NCBI GenBank assembly: GCA_021801235.1 | Contig: JAJYYG010000157.1 | Coordinates: 1 to 61,550, forward strand | Direction of reading: 5' to 3' | Source of the DNA: Actinomycetes bacterium | GTDB lineage: Bacteria; Actinomycetota; Acidimicrobiia; Acidimicrobiales; RAAP-2 | DNA length: 61,550 bases | Part shown: positions 1 to 6,192 of the stretch, one piece after another | Layout of the letters: every line of letters starts with the position of its first letter | Position numbering within the stretch: position 1 is the stretch's first letter | Position numbers and translations under genes: made by a program | Notes under the pieces: generated by a model | Told to the model about the DNA's origin: nothing | The model's input: the letters and a program-made list of their open reading frames with translations, nothing else | The model's database searches: none

Positions 1-211
1 GGAAGCCGAGCGCGGCTACGAGCCTGGTCAGCTGAAGGGACGTCGTCGGGGACCTGGCCGGCCTCCGCTCGGTGGCGCTGCCAAGTCGGTGGAGTCGGTG
101 CGGCTAGAACCCGAGCTTCGCGACGAAGTCGCTCGGCGGGCACAGACCGAGGGCGTCACGGTGTCCGAGCTCATCCGCAGAGCGCTGCGCCAATATCTCA
201 AGAGCGCGTAG
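1..211 (+). CDS. Ribbon-helix-helix (CopG/Arc-type) DNA-binding protein, C-terminal part
   Basis: The gene is cut by the window start; an open frame from base 2 ends at TAG 209-211 and gives about 69 residues. A basic Gly/Arg/Pro-rich linker is followed by a compact strand-helix-helix unit, VRLEPELRDEVARRA then VTVSELIRRALRQYL, which is the usual RHH pattern (beta strand contacting DNA, then two helices). Proteins of this type are typically antitoxins or small repressors that bind as dimers. No toxin gene follows; 124 bp downstream the IS3-type element begins, so a partner could have been lost or could lie upstream of the window. Function beyond DNA binding is not known. Confidence 0.6.
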   Translation, partial: EAERGYEPGQLKGRRRGPGRPPLGGAAKSVESVRLEPELRDEVARRAQTEGVTVSELIRRALRQYLKSA

Positions 212-335
212 CGGCTGGCGCGCAGCGTTTCTCGGGAGCTCCCTGAGCACCACCGTCCCGATTGAGTAGGGCAGTGCCCTATGGTTCGCCCTGGTATCCG
301 CGGAGGCTCCAGACCTTGGAAATGAGGATGGAGTC

Positions 336-680
336 ATGCCAGAGGAACAATCACGTAGGAAGCCGACCGCTCGGCGCTACACGCCCGAGGAGAAGGCCCA
401 GGCCGTTCGCCTCGTGCGTCAGCTCCGGGCCGAGCTCGGGACAGATCACGGCACCGTCAAGCGGGTCGCCGCCCAGCTCGGCTACGGCATCGAGTCGGTG
501 CGCAACTGGGTCCGCCAGGCCGACATCGACGAGGGCCGGATCGGCGGGACCACGACGGCCGATGCCGAGCGGATCAAGAAGCTGGAGCAGGAGAACAAGG
601 ACCTGAAGCGCTCGAACGAGGTCCTGCGCCGGGCGTCGGCGTATTTCGCCCAGGCGGAGCTCGACCGCCCGTGGAAGTGA
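336..680 (+). CDS. IS3-family transposase OrfA (helix-turn-helix protein)
   Basis: A 114-residue protein with a basic N-terminus (RRYTPEEKAQAVRLVRQL), a helix-turn-helix around residues 20-55 (VAAQLGYGIESVRNWVRQ) and a C-terminal leucine-zipper-like coiled coil (IKKLEQENKDLKRSNEVLRRASAYFAQAELDR). This is the standard OrfA architecture of IS3 elements, in which OrfA binds the ends and regulates transposition. Its stop overlaps the start of orfB at 671 by 10 bases, as expected for the family, where OrfAB is made by frameshifting. OrfA itself looks intact, but the partner catalytic subunit is truncated, so the element should be unable to move on its own. Confidence 0.9.
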   Translation: MPEEQSRRKPTARRYTPEEKAQAVRLVRQLRAELGTDHGTVKRVAAQLGYGIESVRNWVRQADIDEGRIGGTTTADAERIKKLEQENKDLKRSNEVLRRASAYFAQAELDRPWK

Positions 681-1098
681 TCATCTCCTTCATCGACGAG
701 AATCGGGAGGAGCTCGGGGTCGAGCCCATCTGCAGGGAACTGCAGGTGGCCCCGAGCACCTACTACGCAGCCAGGTCCCGGCGACTCTCGGCCCGTGCCG
801 TCCGGGACGCCGTCCTCCTGCCGGTCCTGCTTGCACTCTGGAAGGCCAACTATTCCGTCTACGGGGCGAAGAAGCTCTGGAAGGCGGCACGCCGGGCCGG
901 ACACGACATCGGCCGGGACCAGATGGCTCGGCACATGCGGCAAGCCGGCATCCGGGGCATCAAGCGGTGTCGGCGGGTGATCACCACCCGACGGGACGAC
1001 ACGGCACCTCGTTCACCGGACCTGGTCCAGCGGAACTTCACGGCCACCGCGCCGAACCAGCTGTGGGTGACCGATCTGCAATGCCGACGTCGGCATTG
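671..1098 (+). pseudogene. IS3-family transposase OrfB, truncated at the first catalytic Asp
   Basis: The frame opens with GTG 671 overlapping orfA and shows the OrfB N-terminal HTH_21 region (VIISFIDENREELGVEPIC, then the STYYAA and YGAKKLWKAARRAGHDIGRDQ motifs). Homology runs to PNQLWVTDLQ, where D is the first catalytic residue of the DDE triad, and stops at the palindrome 1079-1098. The open frame continues to 1189 but that part is antisense to another transposase remnant. The second D and the E are missing, so the protein cannot be catalytic. The break falls at the same motif at which the opposing transposase is cut. Confidence 0.85.
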
Positions 1099-1671
1099 GA
1101 TGTCGCGTGCCATCAGCCCTTTCGACTGTGCGGCAAGGAACTCCGCCCAGGTCGGTCCACATCGCTGCGGCGACGGGTCGACGCCGTGACGCTTCAGGAA
1201 CTCCCAGACGCTCGAAGGGGCGATGACAACGCCGATGGTGGCGAGCTCACCATGGATGCGGCGGTAGCCCCAGTCGGGGGTCTCCATTGCCAACCGCAGG
1301 ACAGGCGTGGTGGTGCCCGTCGGAATGGCCGGCCGACCGGGCTCGCTCCGCGAGTTGGTCCAGTGCTCGGCGACGAGGTCGCGGTGCCAACACAGCAGGG
1401 TTGCTGGCTGGACGAAAAAGCGTCCGAGTCGTCGGCGGGGGAGCATTCGTGCCAGTCCCGACAGCACCGCCCGGTCCGCAGGCTGAAGCGCCGGTCGGTA
1501 GACCTGGCGTCGCAGGACCGCCACCTCGTGTCGGAGCATGACGACCTCCACGGCGAGATCGGTGTCACCGCGGTAGATGGGTCGGATGAGCTGGAGGGCA
1601 CGGCAGAACGCTCGGTAGGGGAACGAGAGGGTCGCTGCCGGATGCTCGCTGTAGGAGCCCGCCGACGTCAA
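1077..1671 (-). pseudogene. Actinobacterial integrase-type transposase, 3' truncated (copy A)
   Basis: Read on the minus strand from about 1671, the product has the N-terminal block AFCRALQLIRPIYRGDTDLA, then EVVMLRHEVAVLRRQVYRP, a helix-turn-helix region (TLLCWHRDLV), and the segment DWGYRRIHGELATIGVVIAP. These are hallmarks of a common actinobacterial rve-type transposase. It ends at GLMARDIQ, where the family normally continues from the first catalytic Asp, so the DDE core is lost. The frame runs through the 20-bp palindrome 1079-1098 into antisense IS3 sequence. A second, shorter remnant of the same family lies at 2939-3131. Confidence 0.85.
1079..1098. repeat. Perfect 20-bp palindrome at the junction of two broken transposase genes
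   Basis: The sequence caatgccgacgtcggcattg is its own reverse complement. The IS3 OrfB frame (plus strand) and the integrase-type frame (minus strand) both lose homology here, each just after its first catalytic Asp. It therefore marks a recombination join rather than a native part of either element. Confidence 0.85.
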
Positions 1672-1757
1672 AGTCCAGCTCGAAGCCGATGGATGACGTT
1701 CTCGGCACCGACACCTCCATGTGCCGACTCTGGCCCGTCCGCCAGCGCCACCGGTGG

Positions 1758-1763
1758 TACTAT
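1758..1763 (+). promoter_or_regulatory. -10 box (TACTAT) of vapBC, leaderless start
   Basis: TACTAT ends six bases before the ATG at 1770, placing the likely transcription start on the A of the start codon. The bases actatacagt (1760s) form an imperfect inverted repeat over the box, a plausible site for VapB autorepression; that last point is inference. Confidence 0.55.
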
Positions 1764-1769
1764 ACAGTT

Positions 1770-1985
1770 ATGGAGAAAACGACTCTGTATCTGCCGGAGG
1801 ACCTGAAGGTGGCGGTCAAACGGGCTGCTGCAGAGCGCGGGGTGTCTGAGGCAGAGATCATCCGCGAGTCGATCCGAGTGTCGGTCGGCGGTGTTCGCCC
1901 TCGCCCTCGCGGTGGGCTGTATTCCAGCGGGCAGCCGATCGCCCGCCAGGCCGAAGAGATGCTCGTCGGCTTCGGGGACCGCTGA
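1770..1985 (+). CDS. vapB: VapB-type ribbon-helix-helix antitoxin
   Basis: A 71-residue protein. Residues 1-45 form the RHH DNA-binding fold (MEKTTLYLPEDLKVAVKRAA, then GVSEAEIIRESIRVSV), and the C-terminal tail (RGGLYSSGQPIARQAEEMLVGFG) is the usual flexible toxin-binding segment. It should neutralise the PIN toxin encoded three bases downstream and repress its own operon. The start is chosen because ATG 1770 lies six bases after a TACTAT box and begins the RHH strand directly; an upstream in-frame start would add unrelated residues from the IS-derived DNA. The pair lies between two remnants of the same insertion element, suggesting acquisition with mobile DNA. Confidence 0.88.
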   Translation: MEKTTLYLPEDLKVAVKRAAAERGVSEAEIIRESIRVSVGGVRPRPRGGLYSSGQPIARQAEEMLVGFGDR

Positions 1986-1988
1986 ACG

Positions 1989-2411
1989 GTGCCGCCGGTC
2001 ATCGTGGACACCAGCGCCTTGCTGGCGTTCTTCGACGCCTCAGAGCCCGACCATACGGCGGTGTCGGAGGTGCTTGCCGCGGCCGATGTCCTGGTCGTCT
2101 CGCCGTACGTCGTGGCCGAGCTTGACTACCTCGTCGCCACCCGACACGGGGTGGACGACGAGCTGGCCGTGCTCGACGAGCTGGCCGGCGGGGCGTGGGA
2201 CTTGGCAGCTTTCGCCGAGGACGGGCTCCGACGCGCACGAGGGGTCATCGCCAGCTACCGAGATCAGCAGATCGGCGTGGCCGACGCATCGATCGTGGTC
2301 TTGGCTGAGCGGTATCGGACGCGGAAGATCGCCAGTCTGGACCGCCGGCACTTCGGCGTGCTCCGGTCGCTCGACGGCGGCTACTTCGAGGTGCTCCCGC
2401 AAGCGGGTTGA
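1989..2411 (+). CDS. vapC: VapC-family PIN-domain ribonuclease toxin
   Basis: A 140-residue single PIN domain starting at GTG 1989, three bases after the vapB stop. The acidic active site is visible: D in VIVDTSALLAFFD near residue 7, E in SPYVVAELDYLV, D in QQIGVADASIVVLAE, and D in IASLDRRHFGVL. These Mg-dependent endoribonucleases cut specific RNAs, often initiator tRNA or rRNA loops; the target here cannot be deduced. All expected catalytic residues are present and the frame is intact, so the module is probably functional despite the surrounding decay. Confidence 0.92.
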   Translation: MPPVIVDTSALLAFFDASEPDHTAVSEVLAAADVLVVSPYVVAELDYLVATRHGVDDELAVLDELAGGAWDLAAFAEDGLRRARGVIASYRDQQIGVADASIVVLAERYRTRKIASLDRRHFGVLRSLDGGYFEVLPQAG

Positions 2412-2938
2412 CGGGGAGCCGATACCTCGCGCCGCGGCGGGGTTGCTCGGGAGGTTTGATGTCTCGGTCATTGCGTTGAGTGAGGCACGTGCCCAAGCGG
2501 CTGCATAGGGCAAGGCCCGTGACCAGCGCCGTCTTCGGGTTCATCACCCGATGGTCGTGCGATGGTCTAGAACCCCAGCCACCAAGTACGGGTGTTGCTC
2601 GCGCCTCGTTGCGTATGCACAGGACGCTGACCAGCATGTTTGGTCTGCGGCTTCTGTGTTTCTGGGGACAGTTTGTGGGGACCTGCTCAGCCCTTGCGTA
2701 TGCAGCATGTGCAGGGTGGCGCGAGCGCGTGTGGCCTGCATGCTGCGGTTTCGCGTTCGAGGCCGGGTCGGGCGAAGCCTTGCACACGCATGCACCGGGC
2801 ATGCGTGTGCAGTTGCCCTACTCAGCGCCGCGCCGGGGCGGCGGCGGCTCTCTTGAAGGTGCGCGGTGCAGACTTGCTGGCCGTGAGCCTGGATCCACGT
2901 GCGTCCAGCAGTTCGGGGACACTGAACGAGCCATAGTT
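2412..2938. other. Non-coding stretch with an AT-richer centre
   Basis: About 530 bp between vapC and the second IS remnant. Open frames here show no recognisable domain and base composition is less GC-biased than neighbouring genes, consistent with decayed or acquired DNA. The only clear structure is a perfect hairpin at 2781-2811. Confidence 0.5.
2781..2811. repeat. Perfect 13-bp inverted repeat with 5-nt loop
   Basis: Arms tgcacacgcatgc (2781-2793) and gcatgcgtgtgca (2799-2811) flank accgg. There is no T-tract on either side, so an intrinsic terminator is not obvious; it may be a recombination or protein-binding site in the mobile zone. Confidence 0.6.
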
Positions 2939-3131
2939 GCAGGACCGCCACCTCGTGGCGCAGCACGACGACCTCGATGGCGAGGTCCGTGCCTCTGCGA
3001 GAGATGAGGCGGATCAGCTGCAGCACCCGGCAGAACGCCCGATACAGGAACGAGGGAGCCATCGGGCGATGCTCGCTGCACCCTGTCAAAGTGCAGCTCA
3101 CGGTCCGTGAATGACGTTCTCGGCACCGACA
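2939..3131 (-). mobile_element. Insertion-sequence remnant, copy B (transposase N-terminus only)
   Basis: On the minus strand ATG at 3062 opens MAPSFLYRAFCRVLQLIRLI and continues TDLAIEVVVLRHEVAVLQ, matching the first 40 or so residues of copy A. Homology then stops near 2939. Upstream, 3111-3131 is identical to 1693-1713 and is probably the element terminus. The remnant ends 15 bp before the -35 box of the next operon. Confidence 0.8.
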
Positions 3132-3146
3132 AGCTCTCCTCAACGG

Positions 3147-3193
3147 TTGACGCGGCTAACGGGATTAGCTATTGTGGGGCTAACAATGTTAGC
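3147..3193 (+). promoter_or_regulatory. Promoter with two TetR-type operators
   Basis: TTGACG (3147-3152), a 17-bp spacer and TATTGT (3170-3175) form a sigma70-type promoter. The spacer holds gctaacgggattagc (3155-3169) and the start region holds gctaacaatgttagc (3179-3193): two copies of a GCTAAC-N3-GTTAGC operator, the first with one mismatch, centred 24 bp apart. The downstream TetR gene (3677-4267) is the likely regulator. Confidence 0.75.
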
Positions 3194-3212
3194 CTCCATC
3201 GAGAAGGAGATC

Positions 3213-3680
3213 ATGGTGCAACACTCGCGTCCCGCGCAGTACCGCAAGCCCGGCTGGTTCACGCAGCACATCGTCAACAAGGCGGTCACCGCGCTGACGC
3301 GAACCGGGATCAGCGTCTGGGGCAGCCGGGTGCTCGAGGTGACCGGGCGGACCTCGGGGGAACCGCGACGTGTGCCCGTGAACCTGTTGTCACTCGAGGA
3401 CCACCAGTACCTCGTCTCGGCGCGGGGTACCGGCGAGTGGGTCCGCAACGTGCGGGCCGCCGATGGACGACTCGACCTGCTCCTCGGCCGCACCCGCCAG
3501 CACTGGCTGGCCGTCGAGTTGACCGACGACGAGAAGCCCCCGGTGCTCCGTGCCTACCTGAGGCGGTGGCGAGCAGAGGTCGGTGTGTTCTTCGACGGGA
3601 TTTCCGCCGACGCCTCGGACGACGAGCTGAGGGCAGCAGGGCCCGACCATCCGGTGTTCGTGCTCCAAGCTGCGTCGTGA
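3213..3680 (+). CDS. Deazaflavin (F420)-dependent nitroreductase-family protein
   Basis: A 155-residue protein of the split-barrel DUF385/Ddn family. Family features include the basic N-terminal region (YRKPGWFTQHIVNKAV), the central VLEVTGRTSGEPRRVPVNLL, and the segment YLVSARGTGEWVRNVRAADGRLDL, part of the deazaflavin-binding barrel. Members reduce quinones, nitro compounds or other electrophiles with F420H2. ATG 3213 is chosen because AAGGAG lies five bases upstream; an in-frame ATG at 3186 lacks a site. The stop overlaps the tetR start (GTGA), so the two genes are co-translated, and tandem operators in the promoter suggest induction by a compound sensed by that repressor. Substrate unknown. 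Confidence 0.85.
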   Translation: MVQHSRPAQYRKPGWFTQHIVNKAVTALTRTGISVWGSRVLEVTGRTSGEPRRVPVNLLSLEDHQYLVSARGTGEWVRNVRAADGRLDLLLGRTRQHWLAVELTDDEKPPVLRAYLRRWRAEVGVFFDGISADASDDELRAAGPDHPVFVLQAAS

Positions 3681-4267
3681 CCTCTGGCGCTTCTGCTGCC
3701 TCGCCTCGACCGACGCTCCGGGAACGCACCCCTCGGGCACGCCAGATCGTCGACACGGCGCGCGTGTTGCTCGAAGCGACCGGCAGCGAGGGACTGACAA
3801 TGCGACGGCTGGCCGACGAGCTGGCGATCCGGGCGCCGTCGCTGTACAAGCACCTCCAAGGACGATCAGCACTCGAACTGGCGCTGGCGGAGATCGGTCT
3901 CGACGAGATCGGACAGGCTCTGCACGCTGCGGTGGCAGGTGCGACCAGTGATCCGGTCGGCGACCTGCTCGGCGTCTATCGAACCGTGGGGCGGGCCAAC
4001 CGCGAGCTCTACCGGATGATCACTTCCGGCTCATTTCCCAGAGCCGGACTGCTCCCCGGTCTCGAGGCATGGGCCGGTGAGCCGTTCTTCCTGGTGATGG
4101 GAGAGCCCTCACTGGCTCAGGCGCTGTGGTCCTTCGCCCACGGGACGCTCCTCCTCGAGCTCGACCGGCGGTTCCTCGACGGGTCGGATCTCGACCGGAC
4201 CTGGCTCGCAGGCGTTGCGGTCTTCGGCGCCGCCCGCTCCGCCAGGGTCGACCCACCGACGGCTTGA
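3677..4267 (+). CDS. TetR-family transcriptional regulator
   Basis: A 196-residue protein starting at GTG 3677 inside a GTGA overlap with the reductase gene. The N-terminal helix-turn-helix is clear (ARQIVDTARVLLEATGSEGLTMRRLADEL, split here as ARQIVDTARVLLEA and TMRRLADELAIRAPSLYKHL). The C-terminus has the SFAHGTLLLELDRRF motif seen in WHG-type TetR ligand domains. It most likely represses its own operon through the two GCTAAC-N3-GTTAGC sites at 3155-3193. The effector is unknown. Confidence 0.88.
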   Translation: MTSGASAASPRPTLRERTPRARQIVDTARVLLEATGSEGLTMRRLADELAIRAPSLYKHLQGRSALELALAEIGLDEIGQALHAAVAGATSDPVGDLLGVYRTVGRANRELYRMITSGSFPRAGLLPGLEAWAGEPFFLVMGEPSLAQALWSFAHGTLLLELDRRFLDGSDLDRTWLAGVAVFGAARSARVDPPTA

Positions 4268-4411
4268 ACCTGCCCGCCCACTGCGTCGGTGCGGGCGCTG
4301 CCGCCCTTGAGCCGTTGCCACCGCGTGTCGGGCGAGGAACGGGTCGCCGCCTTCTGCCGCGCGGCCGGTGCCATGGCCCCCTCTGCGCGCGGTGGCGCCC
4401 GGTGGGGTGCT

Positions 4412-4448
4412 GTTGACGGTGCCTACCCCGTCGGCAGGCACCGTCAAC
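4412..4448. promoter_or_regulatory. 13-bp inverted repeat abutting a TetR start codon
   Basis: Arms gttgacggtgcct (4412-4424) and aggcaccgtcaac (4436-4448) are perfectly complementary around an 11-bp spacer, and the right arm ends one base before the ATG at 4449. Position and symmetry suggest an autoregulatory operator for the following TetR gene. Confidence 0.65.
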
Positions 4449-5174
4449 ATGAGCAGTGATCCAGGGTCGGGGCTCCGCCAGCGCCTCCTCGACGCGGCCG
4501 TCAGGTTGCTCGGCGAGGGCGGTCCCGAGAAGACGACCCTCCGTGCCATCGCCAGGCGAGCGGGAGTGTCACTCGGGGCACCAGCCCAGTACTTCCCGAG
4601 CCTCGTAGCGCTGTTGGACGAGGTGGCCGCCGACGACTTCCAGGGGTCCGAAGCCTCATTGGAGTCCGTCGCCACCGTTTCCGCGGCCGACCATCCCCAT
4701 CTTCGGCTCGCCGTTTCGGGTCGCGGCTGCATGTCGTTCGCGTTCGTGTCCCCGGAGTGTTCGGCCTCGTGTGGCGGACGGACCTGGTCGACTTCTCCGC
4801 CCCGCCCCGCCCCGCCCCGCCCCGCCCCGCCCCGCCCCGCCCCGCCCCTCGCCGAGACCGCGGGCGCCTGCTTCTCCGGCCCCATTCGTCTGGTCGAGGC
4901 GTGCCAGCACCAGGGCTGGCGGGAGGACCTCGAAACCGGGCTGCCGGCCGATTCGCCGTCGGGCACCGTCCACGGCATGACCCAGCTGTGGCAGGACGGG
5001 GTTCTCGAGCCCACGAATGTCGCCGCGTCGATCGACGAGGTGGGCGACGTGGCGTTCGGCCTGCTGTGCACCTGGGGATTTCCGACGGCCGCCGGATCCG
5101 ACCGACCGTCTCGTTGCCGCCGGTCGGTCACCGTCGAGAGCCGCCCAGAGGGATCTGGGGGAAGGCGACCGTGA
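4449..5174 (+). pseudogene. TetR-family regulator, frameshifted at a pentanucleotide repeat
   Basis: The first 100 residues are a normal TetR N-terminus (LRQRLLDAAVRLLGEGGPEK, TTLRAIARRAGVSLGAPAQYF). At about 4755 the conserved sequence jumps to another frame (VFGLVWRTDLVDFSAPP), runs into a (CCCGC)n tract at 4797-4848, and then returns to the first frame for a recognisable C-terminus (ACQHQGWREDL, VHGMTQLWQDGVLEPTN, IDEVGDVAFGLL). Read straight through there is no stop, but the middle is scrambled, giving a PAPPRPAPPRP segment. The stop overlaps the next gene by GTGA, so that end is ancestral. Either a pseudogene or a slippage-controlled gene. Confidence 0.7.
4797..4848. repeat. (CCCGC)n pentanucleotide tract, about 10 copies
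   Basis: Nine exact cccgc units (4801-4845) with partial units on both sides lie inside the TetR reading frame. Because five is not a multiple of three, gain or loss of one unit changes the frame. The minus strand is (GGGGC)n, which can form G-quadruplexes. Confidence 0.9.
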
Positions 5175-6065
5175 CCACCCGAGCTCTCCCGGAGGCACGG
5201 ACGTCCAGGGCCGCCGGCCGGAACGCCTCCCGGTGGGCAATTTCGCTCCGGTCGCCGAGGAGTCGCGTCGCCTCGCCCTACCCGTCGAAAGATCCTTCCC
5301 CGGGGGGCTCGAGGGCCGGCTACTGCGCATCGGCCCGAACCCGATGACCGGCGAGCTCCATGCAGTGGCCTTCTACTGGCTGTGGGACCACCTGCAGGAC
5401 GTGGTGATCGGCCCTGACGGCACGGTGCGGACGATCGTCGAGGTGCCGGTGGCCGGCGGCCCGATGGTGTGCGCCATGGCCCTCACCGGTACCGATGCGT
5501 GCGCCTCGGCCTCCCGGTCACTTTCGACCCCGAGCGGGTGGTGGCCGGAGCGTCGTTCCCCTGCGGCTGGAACTCGGGGTGTCCCGTCCGGATCGGCCCC
5601 CTTCCCCGGGCCGCCACGCGGGTCGTCTGGTGCGAGGAGGAGCCCTGCGACATATTCCATATGCGCAACACCTCCGCCGACGCCGGAGTGGTCGCCTGCG
5701 ACGTGGTCCGGCTTCAGGAGGTGTTCGCCACCGACCCCCTCGGGCCCGACGGGGGTCCGTCCACACCCGTCCGCAGGAGGATCGATCCCGTCTCGGGCCG
5801 TGTGCGCGAGGTGGTCATGAGCCGGGTCGGCCTCGAGCCGGTGTTCGTCCCTCGGATCCCCGACGTGACAGAGGACGACGGATGGGTCCTCACGTACGTC
5901 TACGACGCCTCCACCGGCCAGAGCGACGTGATGATCCTCTCCGCCCGGGACTCCGCCGGCAACCCGGTCGCTGCCCGTCATCCGCCGTCCCGGTCTCCGT
6001 TCGGCTGCCACGGCAGCTGGCTGCCGGACGAGGCACCCGCGCCGGGGGGGTGGTTCCCGTCTTGA
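5171..6065 (+). pseudogene. Carotenoid oxygenase (RPE65/lignostilbene dioxygenase family), decayed
   Basis: Fragments of the family appear in order but in different frames. PVGNFAPVAEES and GGLEGRLLRIGPNP come first. A large gap follows, lacking the usual HWFDGDGMVH region, then TGELHAVAFYWLWDHLQDVV and GGPMVCAMALTGTDA. A frameshift near 5500 leads to LGLPVTFDPERVVAG, WCEEEPCDIFHMRN, then another deletion before DDGWVLTYVYDASTGQSDV and PFGCHGSWLPD. Intact members are about 460-500 residues with four iron-binding His; here at least two His regions are missing. The first codons (GTG 5171, overlapping tetR) are in yet another frame. It was probably a target of the preceding TetR. Confidence 0.8.
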
Positions 6066-6192
6066 TGGCGGCGATGATCCCGGGCGTCCCGGGGGAAGCT
6101 TGCCGGTCCGTCGCCTCGGTCCGGCCTGGACCCCGTGGACTTCGCCTGTGCGTGGCTCCGGTCTCGACGCGGTTGCCGCCCCGTTTCTCTCC

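Larger units (their letters stand above)
1077..1713 (-). mobile_element. Insertion-sequence remnant, copy A, with terminal sequence at 1693-1713
   Basis: This block holds the 5' end and most of the coding region of the minus-strand transposase. Its outer edge at 1693-1713 is a 21-bp stretch repeated without change at 3111-3131 beside the second remnant. On the minus strand that stretch begins TGTCGGTGCCGAGAACG, so it is the likely terminal inverted repeat of the element. The other end was lost at the palindrome junction. Confidence 0.7.

Noticed and set aside
1099-1189. Continuation of the IS3 OrfB frame past the palindrome
   Set aside because: The residues are antisense to the other transposase and match no part of OrfB.
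2535-2551. tcggg-ttcatca-cccga, resembling a tRNA T-arm
   Set aside because: No matching D-arm, anticodon arm or acceptor stem around it, and the loop does not fit the TTCRANY pattern.
2480-3007. A 175-codon plus-strand open frame between vapC and the IS remnant
   Set aside because: No domain, Cys/Trp/Arg-rich random-looking composition, and its 3' part is antisense to the transposase remnant.
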